A stretch of 64,000 nt of DNA from Chryseobacterium sp. GTDB taxonomy: Bacteria; Bacteroidota; Bacteroidia; Flavobacteriales; Weeksellaceae. The DNA lies in contig JAPUEB010000024.1 of assembly GCA_027492795.1 (NCBI GenBank), positions 62,001 to 126,000 on the forward strand, written 5' to 3'. Numbering within the stretch: the first letter of the stretch is position 1; the number at the start of each line of letters is the position of its first letter. Both the position numbers and the translations under genes were made by a program. Below, one piece after another: positions 52,641 to 62,272 of the stretch. The notes beneath the pieces were generated by a model. The model did no database searches, had not been told where the DNA came from, and worked only from the letters and a program-made list of their open reading frames with translations.

Positions 52641-53981
52641 ATGAAAATTAGATTATTAACCGCATTGGCTGTCACAGCGTTTTCTACAGGGCTTTTTGCA
52701 CAGCAAAGTTTTACCATAGACGAAGCGTGGAACTATGCCGCAGAAAATAATGTGAACGTTCAAAAAGCAAAAATAGATAGAACCATTGCCGAACAAAAAG
52801 TAAAAGAAACTACCGGAATCGGTTTGCCACAAATCAACGGACAGGGAAAATATAATTATTATCTAAAAATTCCTGTAACCTTGATGGATGCGAGCAAATT
52901 TCCCGGAAGTCAGGCTCCCGCAGGAACTATTGTAGAATTTCCGATGGGGCTTACTCACAACGCCAACTTCGGAGTTACCCTTACACAATTGCTTTTTAAC
53001 GGTTCCTATTTAGTGGGTTTGCAATCAGCAAAAGCCTACAAGGAAACTATGGCTTTAGCGGAAGAAAAAACCGAACTTTCCATTAAAGAAGCCATTTTAA
53101 TGTCTTACGCAGCAGTTTTGGTAACCGAAGAAAACATCAATAAGCTAGAAGAAAACAGAAAAGTAGCAGAAAAAGCGCTTAATGATACCAAAGCAACTTA
53201 TAAAGTAGGCTTAATAGAGTTCCAAAATGTAGAACAGCAGGAATACGGATACAAAAATTTGTTGACCAACAAGCAAAACTTAGAAAGAAACAGGGATAAA
53301 CTGATGAGCGCTTTGAAATATTTAATGGGATATCCATTGAATGAAAGTATGCAACTCACCACTTCTTTGGAACAATTGGTGGAGAAAAATAAAGGACTGA
53401 GTTCTCTGGAAGATTCCCAAAATGTTACCAACCACATTGATTATAAATTAAGCCAAAATGCTATAAAAATTAATCAATTGAAGTTGAAATTGCAAAAATC
53501 CAAAGCTTTACCTTCCTTAGCACTTTTTGCAAACTCCGGTTATACAACGGGCAATAATGAATTTACCATTTTCAATTCCAACAACAGATGGTTCAATTCC
53601 TCCATTATTGGTTTGCAGTTGGATGTGCCTATTTTCAGCGGAATGCAAAGATATTGGCAAACAGAACAGGCAAAACTAGACCTAAAAAAAGCAGAACTGG
53701 ACCTTAATGAAACCGAAAGAAAGCTGAAAAACAGCGCTTATGCAGCTTCTATTGATTACGATAACGCATACAATTCCCTAAAAACGGCAGAAGACCTTGT
53801 GAATTTGTCATCCAGCATTTACAACAAACAACAGATTAAATTTAAGGAAGGAATGGGAACCAGTTTCGATTTGCAACAGGCAGAAACGCAGTTATATAGC
53901 TCCCAATCTCAATATTATCAGGCCGCCATCAATTTGGTGCAGGCAAAAGTAAAACTGGATCAGGCTTTAGGAACACTTTAA
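52641..53981 (+). CDS. TolC family outer-membrane efflux protein
   Basis: 446 residues with a signal peptide (cleaved near LFAQ, about residue 20). Two TolC repeats of long helices and beta strands: FTIDEAWNYAAENNVNVQKAKIDRTIAEQKVKETTGIGLPQING, and in the second half LQLDVPIFSGMQRYWQTEQAKLDLKKAELDLNETERKLK. The outer membrane channel of a tripartite pump, with the periplasmic adaptor and RND permease genes directly downstream. Confidence 0.93.
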   Translation: MKIRLLTALAVTAFSTGLFAQQSFTIDEAWNYAAENNVNVQKAKIDRTIAEQKVKETTGIGLPQINGQGKYNYYLKIPVTLMDASKFPGSQAPAGTIVEFPMGLTHNANFGVTLTQLLFNGSYLVGLQSAKAYKETMALAEEKTELSIKEAILMSYAAVLVTEENINKLEENRKVAEKALNDTKATYKVGLIEFQNVEQQEYGYKNLLTNKQNLERNRDKLMSALKYLMGYPLNESMQLTTSLEQLVEKNKGLSSLEDSQNVTNHIDYKLSQNAIKINQLKLKLQKSKALPSLALFANSGYTTGNNEFTIFNSNNRWFNSSIIGLQLDVPIFSGMQRYWQTEQAKLDLKKAELDLNETERKLKNSAYAASIDYDNAYNSLKTAEDLVNLSSSIYNKQQIKFKEGMGTSFDLQQAETQLYSSQSQYYQAAINLVQAKVKLDQALGTL

Positions 53982-54020
53982 AAAAAACTTATAACCTTTA
54001 AAAAATTAAAATTCTACTTT

Positions 54021-55280
54021 ATGAAAAAAATATTAATTCCTATAATCGTTCTTGGCTCTTTCGCTGTTTCGTGCAAGAAGGAAACCGAAACAAAAAACGA
54101 AAAACTGGAAACTTTAATCAAAAATAAAGACGTAAAAGGTCTTCAAGCCTACAAAGACCGTCAAAAATTCAAACTCGACAGTTTGAACCAAGTGATGGGG
54201 CAAATTGATGCAGGATTAAACACACTTGGAGTTTCTGGCGCAGCAAGCGGAGTTGTTCAGGTAAGAAAATTGGAACTTTCCAATTTTGTCCACAGCATCG
54301 ATATCCAAGGTAATGTTACTACAGATCAGGATATTACGCTCACGCCGCAGTTCAATGGAGTTCTTACACTTTATGTAAAAGAAGGACAAAATGTTGGTCG
54401 CGGACAAGTAATCGGTAGAGTTTCCGACGGTGGTTTGCAAGATCAGCTAAAACAAGCGCAAATAAACGTTGCAGCGGTAAATGCACAACTTCAACAAGTA
54501 AAATCCAACGCCAATTTGGCGAGAATTGCTTACGAAAAACAAGCTGCACTTTGGAGACAGAAAATCGGTTCAGAATTTCAATATCTTCAGGCAAAAACCA
54601 ACTACGAATCGGCTCAAAAAATGATTTTGGCAACGCAAAGCCAAGTTTCTGCAGCACAAAAACAGGCAGATTTTGTAAGAACAAATCTTGGCAAAACCGC
54701 CATCGTTGCACCTTTCAGCGGAGTAGTGGATAAAGTGATTACGCAATCGGGTCAAGTGGTTTCAATGGCTCCTGCAACACCCATTTTAAAATTAATTTCA
54801 CTCGGAACAATGCGTGTAGAAGTGAAAATCCCTGAAACTTATTTGGCAAAAGTAAACCGCGGAACAGGTGTGAAGGTATTCTTCCCAACATTGAATAAAA
54901 CGGTAAATTCAAGCATCAGGTTGATCGGAAATTATATTGATCCAGCTACCAGAACTTTCACGGCGCAAATTCCGGTAAGCAACGAAGGTGGAGTAGTAAA
55001 ACCAAACCTTTTGGCTCAAGTTCAAATTCAGGATTATGTAAATCCGAATGCTATTCAAGTTCCGGCTCAATACATTTATGAAGATGCCGCAAAAAGACAG
55101 TTCGTTTTTGTAGCAACCAACGTGAACGGACAAAACGCAGTAGCGAAAAAAATGATGGTGAACGTGGGCGAAAAATCTGAAAATTCAGTAGAAATTGCAT
55201 CAGGTTTAAAAGCGGGCGACATCATCATCCTCGATGGTTCCAAAAACCTAACGGACGGACAGAAAATTAAAATTCAATAA
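54021..55280 (+). CDS. RND efflux periplasmic adaptor (membrane fusion) lipoprotein
   Basis: 419 residues, lipobox SFAVSC at about 13-18, so the protein is lipid-anchored. Coiled coil at about 25-65 and again in the hairpin at about 140-210. Split lipoyl domain (LTLYVKEGQNVGRGQVIGRVSDGGLQDQLKQAQ and GKTAIVAPFSGVVDKVITQSGQVVS), beta-barrel (VEVKIPETYLAKVNRGTGVKVFFP) and membrane-proximal domains. It joins the TolC-type channel and the RND permease. Forty bases separate it from the TolC gene. Confidence 0.93.
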   Translation: MKKILIPIIVLGSFAVSCKKETETKNEKLETLIKNKDVKGLQAYKDRQKFKLDSLNQVMGQIDAGLNTLGVSGAASGVVQVRKLELSNFVHSIDIQGNVTTDQDITLTPQFNGVLTLYVKEGQNVGRGQVIGRVSDGGLQDQLKQAQINVAAVNAQLQQVKSNANLARIAYEKQAALWRQKIGSEFQYLQAKTNYESAQKMILATQSQVSAAQKQADFVRTNLGKTAIVAPFSGVVDKVITQSGQVVSMAPATPILKLISLGTMRVEVKIPETYLAKVNRGTGVKVFFPTLNKTVNSSIRLIGNYIDPATRTFTAQIPVSNEGGVVKPNLLAQVQIQDYVNPNAIQVPAQYIYEDAAKRQFVFVATNVNGQNAVAKKMMVNVGEKSENSVEIASGLKAGDIIILDGSKNLTDGQKIKIQ

Positions 55281-55387
55281 GTCCAGAAACTGATTTGAAA
55301 ATACTATAAAAAAAGAAGAAAATGTAAAAATTCTTTTTAAAAAGGGTAAAAAAATAAAAATTTAACGTTAACCAACCACTCTGAAGT

Positions 55388-55421
55388 CCCTCTCCTTCGG
55401 AGAGGGATTTAGGGAGAGGAT
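55388..55421. repeat. CCCTCTCC-TTCG-GGAGAGGG hairpin repeat
   Basis: CCCTCTCCTTCGGAGAGGG forms a perfect stem with a stable tetraloop and is followed by ATTTAGGGAGAGG. This is a common intergenic repeat type in flavobacteria, here inside the efflux operon between the adaptor and permease genes. Confidence 0.6.
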
Positions 55422-55429
55422 TATTTATT

Positions 55430-58400
55430 ATGGACAAAAAAAATCACCACGAAAAAGAGAGTTTTATCTCGAGTTGGGCGGTAGATAACCGAACTACGGT
55501 TTATGTAATCACGTTCATTATTCTGATAATGGGGATTATTTCCTTTTTCTCGATGCCGCGCGAAAGTTTCCCGGAAGTGGTTCAGAACAATATTTATATT
55601 TCCTCCATTTATCCCGGTAACTCTGCGGAAGATGTGGAAAAAGTAGTAACCAAGGAGCTTGAAGACAAATTCAAAAACGTTTCGGGCGTTAACAAGGTTA
55701 CTTCCAACACTTTTCAGGATTATTCCCTGATTATTGTGGAATTTGATGAAAAAGTGAAACTCGCCGAAGCCAAACAGCGCATCAAAGATGAGGTGGACAA
55801 AGCAAAAGGCGACCAAGATTGGCCTACAATGGACAGTGGATCAAAAGTAGAGCCTAATGTTTTCGACCTCAATATTTCTGAAGAATTCCCTATTTTGAAC
55901 ATTAATTTTAAAGGAAATTATTCAAAATTTGATTTAAAAAGTTATGCAGAGGACGTAAAAGACGATTTGGAGGACATTCCTGAAGTAAAGGAAGCCCAAA
56001 TTGTTGGTGTGGACGATAACGAGGTGGAAGTTGCGGTAGATTTATTTAAAATGAATGCTGCGGGTGTAAGTTTCGACCAAATTATCGGCGCAATCCGTAA
56101 CGAAAACATGACGATTTCCGGTGGAAATTTAATTACGGACGGAAACAGAACCAACGTAAGAATTAAAGGTCAAATTTCTTCACCAAACGATTTAAATTCC
56201 TTTGTAGTAAAGCCCGGAGTAAGAATTCAGGATATTGCGACTGTAAAATTCAAAGAAAAAGAAAAAACCACATACGCCCGCGAATCCGGACGAGATGTGG
56301 TGATGATCAACCTGAAAAAAAGAGCAGGAACCAACATGATTTCTGCCATAGAACAGGCGAAAGAAAAAATAAAAAAAGCGCAGGATACTTATCTTCCGAA
56401 AGATTTGGAGGTTTCACTTTCTTCCGACCAATCTACACAGGTTGAACACCAAGTGAACGAATTGGCAAACCATATTTTAATCGGTATTTTGCTCGTAATG
56501 GCGGTTTTAAGCTTTTCAATGGGAATGAAAAACGCCCTTTTCGTAGGAGCAGCAATTCCGCTTTCGATGCTTATCGCCTTCTTTGTCCTGTATTTTATTA
56601 TGGGTGTCACGCTGAATACGATGGTGCTTTTTGCGATGATTATGGGTCTCGGAATGTTGGTGGACGACGGAATTGTGGTGGTAGACAACGTTTACGCCAA
56701 TATGGAAAAAGGATTGCCGAGAAGATTGGCTTCCAAATACGGTATCGGTGAAATTGCGTTTCCAGTAATTACTTCTACGTTGACGACGGTTTTTGCTTTC
56801 CTTCCGATGCTTCTTTGGCCGGGAATTATGGGAGAATTTATGAAATATTTCCCGATTACGATTTCCGTAACGTTGATGGCGTCTTTATTTGTGGCTTTGG
56901 TAATCAACGCTTCCATGACGGGAGGTTCGATGACATTGGACAATAAAAATTTAACCCAGAAACAGGCGAAAAAATACTCTTTAATATTTGCTGTGTTAGC
57001 CGTGGTTTTCGGAATTTTAAGATTGGTTACAGGAATTCCTTATTTCTTGGGAGTTACCACGTTTTCAATTTTGGCAATCATCGCCATTTGGTCTTACAAA
57101 AACTTTTTTCACGATAAAATTGAGCATTTTCAATATACCTTCTTCCCAAAATTGGCAAAAAAATACCAAGTTTTCCTTGGAAATCTTTTACAGGGTAAAA
57201 AACCGAGAAATGCTTTCTTGGGCGTAGTTGGAGTTTTGATTTTTTCCTTTATCCTTTACGGAATAATGATGGGAATTGGACGTTCCAAAGTGCTTTTCTT
57301 CCCGCAAAGTGAGCCAAAACAAACCATGATTTACATGGAATATCCGCAAGGAACCGATATTGGAAAAACCAATCAGGCAACAAAAATTGTGGAGCAGCGT
57401 GTTTTGGGCGTTTTGAATAAATATAAGGAAAAAGACGACAATTTCTTAATCGAGAGTATGGTAACCCAGGTTGGAAAAGGGGCGATCAATCCGCAGGTTG
57501 ACGCTGGTTCTGCCGCAGAAACGCCTTTCAAATCGAAAATTACCATTACTTATGTAGAATATGCGCACAGAAGAGGCATCAAAACTTCAAATGTGATGGA
57601 GGAAATTCGTTCCGCAATGCCGCAAATTCCTGGTTTGAACGTGATTGTGGAAGCCAACCAAAACGGACCACCTGTTGGTTATCCAATTTCCATCGAATTT
57701 AAAGGCGACAATTACGACGACCTTTTGGTGGAAGCCAACAAAATGATTGGATACATCAACGGACAGGGAATTCAAGGAATTGAAAAACTGCAAACCGATG
57801 TAAATAAAGAAAGTCCGGAATTGATCCTTGATATTGATAGAGAAACCGCAGGAAATTTGGGAGTTTCCACAGCTTACACCGGAATTACGCTTCGTAGAGC
57901 GCTTTTCGGGCAGGATATTTCTACCTTTAAAGACATAAAAGAAGATTACGATATTTCCGTAAGACTTCAGGAAGACCAGAGAAGAAACAGCAGCATGTTG
58001 TTCAATCAGCCCATTACGCTGAATGGCCCTCAAGGAGCGGTTCAGGTGCCGATTTCTACTTTTGCGAAAATGAAAGAAGAATTTACCTTCAACAAAATCA
58101 AGAGGAAAAATAATACGAGAACCATTATGGTTTACTCCAACGTTTTGAAAAATTACAACTCCAACGAGATTGTTCAGAAGATAAAATCATCGCTGAAAAA
58201 CTACAAAACTCCGGACGGAATTACTTACAGTTTCGGTGGAGAACAAGAGGAACAGGCAAAAAACATGAATTTCCTACTTTTTGCATTATTCTTGGCAATG
58301 GCGATGGTAACGGCGATTATTGTGTATCAGTTCAACTCGCTTTCCAAAACGCTCATCATTATGACGACCATTTTGCTGAGTTTTGCAGGAGTTTTCCTCG

Positions 58401-58984
58401 GATTGGCAATTACGGGAATGGATTTCGTAATCTTGATGACGATGATGGGAATTATTTCCCTCGCAGGAGTTGTGGTGAAAAACGGTATCGTCCTCATGGA
58501 CTTCTTCGTGCTGAAACTCGATGAAAAAGTAGATCAAAAAGGCGTGGAAACGCACGACGATTTGGAACTGGAAGAAGTGAAGGAAATCATCATTCAATCT
58601 GGAAAAGAAAGGCTTCGTCCTGTTTTATTAACGGCTACTACGGCGGTTTTAGGATTAATTCCGTTGGCAATAGGTCTTAATTTTGATGTGGCTTCGTTTT
58701 TAACAACGCTAAATCCACACATTTCATTAGGAGGTGATAACGTAGCGTTTTGGGGACCTTTGGCTTGGACGATTATCTTCGGATTAACGTTTGCAACGTT
58801 CCTTACATTAATAATCGTTCCGGTAATGTTCTACATTATTTCTAAACGAAAAATTAATGCGAGAAGAAAATATGTTGAAAGACACGCACACGATGCGGAA
58901 GAAGATGCCGCGGAACAGAAAAGGTTGAGGGAAATGTATCCGGAGGAATTTGAGATGCACCAGCAAAACTTAAATAAAGAATAA
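55430..58984 (+). CDS. RND efflux transporter permease (HAE1/AcrB-like)
   Basis: 1184-residue inner-membrane proton/drug antiporter, longer than AcrB (about 1050). Twelve TM helices are expected: TM1 at about 20-40, TM2-6 at about 340-490, TM7 at about 595-615 and TM8-12 at about 945-1150. Conserved stretches are SIYPGNSAEDVEKVVTKELE, GLGMLVDDGIVVVDN in TM4 (Asp pair of the proton relay) and MGIISLAGVVVKNGIVLMD. Extra hydrophobic segments at about 510-555 make up part of the extra length. The substrate is unknown. Last gene of the TetR-TolC-MFP-RND operon. Confidence 0.93.
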   Translation: MDKKNHHEKESFISSWAVDNRTTVYVITFIILIMGIISFFSMPRESFPEVVQNNIYISSIYPGNSAEDVEKVVTKELEDKFKNVSGVNKVTSNTFQDYSLIIVEFDEKVKLAEAKQRIKDEVDKAKGDQDWPTMDSGSKVEPNVFDLNISEEFPILNINFKGNYSKFDLKSYAEDVKDDLEDIPEVKEAQIVGVDDNEVEVAVDLFKMNAAGVSFDQIIGAIRNENMTISGGNLITDGNRTNVRIKGQISSPNDLNSFVVKPGVRIQDIATVKFKEKEKTTYARESGRDVVMINLKKRAGTNMISAIEQAKEKIKKAQDTYLPKDLEVSLSSDQSTQVEHQVNELANHILIGILLVMAVLSFSMGMKNALFVGAAIPLSMLIAFFVLYFIMGVTLNTMVLFAMIMGLGMLVDDGIVVVDNVYANMEKGLPRRLASKYGIGEIAFPVITSTLTTVFAFLPMLLWPGIMGEFMKYFPITISVTLMASLFVALVINASMTGGSMTLDNKNLTQKQAKKYSLIFAVLAVVFGILRLVTGIPYFLGVTTFSILAIIAIWSYKNFFHDKIEHFQYTFFPKLAKKYQVFLGNLLQGKKPRNAFLGVVGVLIFSFILYGIMMGIGRSKVLFFPQSEPKQTMIYMEYPQGTDIGKTNQATKIVEQRVLGVLNKYKEKDDNFLIESMVTQVGKGAINPQVDAGSAAETPFKSKITITYVEYAHRRGIKTSNVMEEIRSAMPQIPGLNVIVEANQNGPPVGYPISIEFKGDNYDDLLVEANKMIGYINGQGIQGIEKLQTDVNKESPELILDIDRETAGNLGVSTAYTGITLRRALFGQDISTFKDIKEDYDISVRLQEDQRRNSSMLFNQPITLNGPQGAVQVPISTFAKMKEEFTFNKIKRKNNTRTIMVYSNVLKNYNSNEIVQKIKSSLKNYKTPDGITYSFGGEQEEQAKNMNFLLFALFLAMAMVTAIIVYQFNSLSKTLIIMTTILLSFAGVFLGLAITGMDFVILMTMMGIISLAGVVVKNGIVLMDFFVLKLDEKVDQKGVETHDDLELEEVKEIIIQSGKERLRPVLLTATTAVLGLIPLAIGLNFDVASFLTTLNPHISLGGDNVAFWGPLAWTIIFGLTFATFLTLIIVPVMFYIISKRKINARRKYVERHAHDAEEDAAEQKRLREMYPEEFEMHQQNLNKE

Positions 58985-59002
58985 AAATTTCTTTTATAGA
59001 GA

Positions 59003-59036
59003 AAAAACGCTTCAGATTTCTGAAGCGTTTTTTTTG
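59003..59036 (+). terminator. Terminator of the efflux operon
   Basis: 14-bp complementary arms (AAAAACGCTTCAGA/TCTGAAGCGTTTTT) followed by more T. Confidence 0.85.
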
Positions 59037-59368
59037 TTTTTAGCCGAAAAAGGGAATATGTTCGCTTTTTTTGAGATGATAGTGTTAAACAAAATCATAC
59101 AAAAATCATACAAATTACGTATCAAAAATTACCTGTTTTTATTGAAAAAAAAGAAAATAACCTAACAATTGTTAATCTCAAGTGTTTTTTATTTCTACTA
59201 TGATAATCTTGTATAAACCCTTTAGAATTCGGGGGAAAGCATAATTTAAAAATTGCATTGGTTTTTTTTTGAAAGTAATCTCATATACAATAATAATTCA
59301 AAAAAAAATCAAATTTCATTTGTGTTATGCAATACATGAATATATTTTTGATTAACAAAACATACATG
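59037..59368 (+). promoter_or_regulatory. Upstream region of the small-secreted-protein cluster
   Basis: AT-rich, no gene seen. It shares two words with the region before the fourth paralogue: CAAATTACGTA (59111-59121; also 62002-62012) and ACAATTGTTAAT (59165-59176; also 62104-62115). Both contain palindromes (TACGTA, ACAATTGT). Candidate shared regulator sites. Confidence 0.4.
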
Positions 59369-60175
59369 ATGAAAACCAGATTAGCTACCGCATTTTCTTT
59401 GGTTTCATGTTTCTACTTTTCACAAGTGGGGATAGGAAACAATGTTACAACCTTCGACGATTCGGAAGTTTTGAAAATAGTTTCTTCAAACAGGGGAGTT
59501 CTTTTTCCCAATATTTCTATTCCGGATCTTAGCCAAGCTGCGCCTGTTGCCAATCCTGCAAACTCTTTGATTGTTTACAACACGAATACCGCATCTGGAA
59601 AAGGATTTTATTATTGGAAAGACAACAAGTGGAATCCTCTTTTGGATACCAACAACGTTTACAAATATTTGGGAATTGTAAATTCTACAAGTGTAGTTTC
59701 TACGGATTCCGGAGTTAACGATGCTACAGGAATAGGTGGGGTAGCTTATGCTATTGGTGAGCTTCCCTCTGCAAATCAGTGGCAGGAAATACCCGGTCTG
59801 TCGAAAACAGTTTCTATTTATTCTCCGGTAAACAGCGTGAGTGTAACGGCGGGTGGAATTGCGCAGATAAATTCTTCCGCATCGGATGATACCTATATGT
59901 CGTATTCCATAGCTTTGTTTATTGATGGCACTTTGCAGGGGGTGAGGAATTTTAATATTAGCGGTAACGAAAACTGTCTTTTAAATAATTTTAATGTGGC
60001 TTTTAACTTCAGTAATCTTACTATTGGAAACCACACTTTTAAAATTTACGAAACTTTAAGGGTGAACAACGTTTCTTCGCAAAGTATCACCTTCGGAGCC
60101 AAACATTCCTCTTGTTCCAATATCAATTCCACCATGGACAAGTCTTTAATGAACATACAAATTGTAGAAAAATAA
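59369..60175 (+). CDS. Small secreted protein of the VGIG/VGIN paralogue family (1 of 4)
   Basis: 268 residues from MKTRLATAFSLVSCFYFSQ; I prefer this start because it gives a normal signal peptide as in the paralogues (other ATGs lie at 59327 and 59366). The mature part begins VGIGNNVTTFDDSEVLKIVSSNRGVLFPNISIPDL, then SLIVYNTNTASGKGFYYWKDNKW. Residues about 120-268 are a beta-rich domain with conserved Cys (GNENCLLNNFNVAFNF, AKHSSCSNINSTMDKSLMNIQIV). No enzyme motif. The N-terminal pattern is common in flavobacterial secreted proteins of unknown role. The stop is followed three bases later by the next paralogue. Confidence 0.75.
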   Translation: MKTRLATAFSLVSCFYFSQVGIGNNVTTFDDSEVLKIVSSNRGVLFPNISIPDLSQAAPVANPANSLIVYNTNTASGKGFYYWKDNKWNPLLDTNNVYKYLGIVNSTSVVSTDSGVNDATGIGGVAYAIGELPSANQWQEIPGLSKTVSIYSPVNSVSVTAGGIAQINSSASDDTYMSYSIALFIDGTLQGVRNFNISGNENCLLNNFNVAFNFSNLTIGNHTFKIYETLRVNNVSSQSITFGAKHSSCSNINSTMDKSLMNIQIVEK

Positions 60176-60178
60176 GCC

Positions 60179-61015
60179 ATGAAAAAAATCGTTTCTTTTT
60201 TAATCTTTTTGCCAGCATTGTTTTTTTCTCAAATCGGCATTAATACTTCTTCTCCTCATTCCTCTTCCACGCTTCAAATTTCTTCCTCTAATAAGGGAGT
60301 GAGTTTTCCGAGAGTTTTTTTAAGCAGTTACACTGATAAAAGTGCCATTGTCAATTCAAATCCTACAGAATCGCTCATTGTTTACAATACGAACAGTGCG
60401 TTGCGTGGAAAGACAGGTTTTTACTATTGGGATAGCGCAAAATGGCAATATTTGTTTGATGATTTAAATGAAGCCAACCTTCTAAACAGTTCAAGATATT
60501 ATTCCGGTATTTCGTCAACAGGCTATACCTTCACAAAGGCTTCCAGTCAGTTTTATAGCACCACAGATTTAGCAATTGGCGCAACTATTAATAGTGAATG
60601 GACGGTTATAACAGACCTTACGAAAGATATAATTGTGGACCGTGCAACAAATGAGATCCTTTTCAACATTAATGGCATGGCGCAAGTAAATAATTCCTCC
60701 GGCGGAAAAAGTATTTTTAGTTCCATAGGATTTTTTATTGATGATAAATTGGTGGATGTGAAATTGATTTCAATTGATTTCGAGCAACCTTGCACCTATC
60801 GCGAGTTTACTATCTACTCTGTTGCAAGCAATATACCGGTGGGAAATCACAGGGTAAAATTTGCAATCAGGAATAGATCCACCAGTTCCACGCAAAACTC
60901 TTTAAGCGTAACATTTGGTGCTAAAAATTCCGCATCAAGCTGCAATAATACCATCTCTAATGACGAAGCGAAAATGAGCGGAACAGTATATGTAAACCAG
61001 CCGTACGTTTTCTAA
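60179..61015 (+). CDS. Small secreted protein of the VGIG/VGIN paralogue family (2 of 4)
   Basis: 278 residues with a signal peptide ending FFSQ and mature start IGINTSSPHSSSTLQISSSNKGVSFPRVFLSSYTD, then SLIVYNTNSALRGKTGFYYWDSAKW. The C-terminal beta domain repeats the pattern of paralogue 1: IGFFIDDKLVDVKLISIDFEQPCTYREFTIYSVASNIPVGNHRVKF and SVTFGAKNSASSCNNTISNDEAKM. It starts three bases after the previous stop, so the two are co-transcribed. Function unknown. Confidence 0.75.
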   Translation: MKKIVSFLIFLPALFFSQIGINTSSPHSSSTLQISSSNKGVSFPRVFLSSYTDKSAIVNSNPTESLIVYNTNSALRGKTGFYYWDSAKWQYLFDDLNEANLLNSSRYYSGISSTGYTFTKASSQFYSTTDLAIGATINSEWTVITDLTKDIIVDRATNEILFNINGMAQVNNSSGGKSIFSSIGFFIDDKLVDVKLISIDFEQPCTYREFTIYSVASNIPVGNHRVKFAIRNRSTSSTQNSLSVTFGAKNSASSCNNTISNDEAKMSGTVYVNQPYVF

Positions 61016-61081
61016 AAAAAAGGCTGAAACCAATGCATTCTATTCAAAAATTTTGAAAAATCTAAATTAAAATCTACACAA

Positions 61082-61900
61082 ATGAAAACCAAACTATATG
61101 TTCTTTTAACCTTTTGTTTCGCCATGTTCAACGGTCAGGTATTGCTCACTTCCAATCCATCGCTAAAGACAACCCCTGATCCTTCTTCGGTTTTGGATAT
61201 CTCCGATAATAATAAAGGAGTTCTATTTCCACAGGTTGCGCTTACCGGAGTTACCGATAAAGTTACAGTTCCTACACCAGTTGATGCACTTTTGCTTTAC
61301 AACACAAATACGCAGAGATACAATTATTGGAATGAAACTGCCCAAAAGTGGTATAAAAATTTTGATGTGCAAGACGGCGTTGATGTGATAGAGCTTACAA
61401 ATAATTTTACTTCATCATCCACATCCAAAACAGAAATTTCTTCATTTCCTTCTACAATGCCTCTTTATGCTTTAGAATCCGGCACAACAGGTTGGACAAA
61501 CTTAAACGTAAACACAACCATAAACATTACGAAAGCCAATAATACGAACTATATTCTTGCTGAAGGAATGGCGCAATTGGATAATACCAATAACAGCGAT
61601 AGGGAGTTCCAGTTTGCAATAGGTGTTTTCGTAGATGGCAAGCTGAAAATTGTACGTAAGTTCTACAAATTTGGCTCTGCAACCTGTATTTGGAAAAAAT
61701 TTAGTGTTTCAGGTGTTTTTAATAATTTGTCTGTAGGTTCTCATACCATACAGATTTATGCAGCTAACCTTCCAAAAGTGGGCGCAACAACCGGCTACAC
61801 AAATATTACCTATGGAGGGAATAATGTAGGAGGTTCTGGCTGTACCAATATTAATGATGATATGGCAAAAATATTTGTAACCGCACAGGTAACGCAATAA
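61082..61900 (+). CDS. Small secreted protein of the VGIG/VGIN paralogue family (3 of 4)
   Basis: 272 residues with a signal peptide ending FNGQ and mature N-terminus VLLTSNPSLKTTPDPSSVLDISDNNKGVLFPQVALTGVTDK, then LLLYNTNTQRYNYWNETAQKW. The C-terminal beta domain matches paralogues 1 and 2 (FAIGVFVDGKLKIVRKFYKFGSATCIWKKFSV, VGSHTIQIYAANL, GSGCTNINDDMAKIFV). Probably in the same operon as 1 and 2. Function unknown. Confidence 0.75.
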   Translation: MKTKLYVLLTFCFAMFNGQVLLTSNPSLKTTPDPSSVLDISDNNKGVLFPQVALTGVTDKVTVPTPVDALLLYNTNTQRYNYWNETAQKWYKNFDVQDGVDVIELTNNFTSSSTSKTEISSFPSTMPLYALESGTTGWTNLNVNTTINITKANNTNYILAEGMAQLDNTNNSDREFQFAIGVFVDGKLKIVRKFYKFGSATCIWKKFSVSGVFNNLSVGSHTIQIYAANLPKVGATTGYTNITYGGNNVGGSGCTNINDDMAKIFVTAQVTQ

Positions 61901-61907
61901 ACAAAAA

Positions 61908-61936
61908 AAGCTTCAGAATTTCTGAAGTTTTTTTTA
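61908..61936 (+). terminator. Terminator after paralogue 3
   Basis: Stem CTTCAGAA/TTCTGAAG followed by a long T-run. Confidence 0.8.
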
Positions 61937-62272
61937 AAATATTTTCTTTGTTTAGCATTTTCTTGGAAACAGGTGTACATTAAAATCACCTAAAAATACA
62001 GCAAATTACGTAGTAAACGGTATAAAGAATGTTCTTATAAAAAGCTTTTTGAGCTCTTAAAAATAGATTTTGAAAGGATAATCACCATTATTACAAAATC
62101 TTTACAATTGTTAATTTTTCTTTCATTGGTGGGGTTTTCGTGGAAACAGCAGAAAGTTAATATTATTGCTTTTTAGGAGAATATAATAATAAAATATTAA
62201 TAAAAAAAATCATTAATCCTAATTTTTTTTAATTTCCCTTGTTTACATTTAAGGTATACAAAAAACCACAAA
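61937..62272 (+). promoter_or_regulatory. Upstream region of paralogue 4
   Basis: No gene. It contains GCAAATTACGTA (62001-62012) and ACAATTGTTAAT (62104-62115), both also found upstream of paralogue 1. Otherwise AT-rich. Confidence 0.4.
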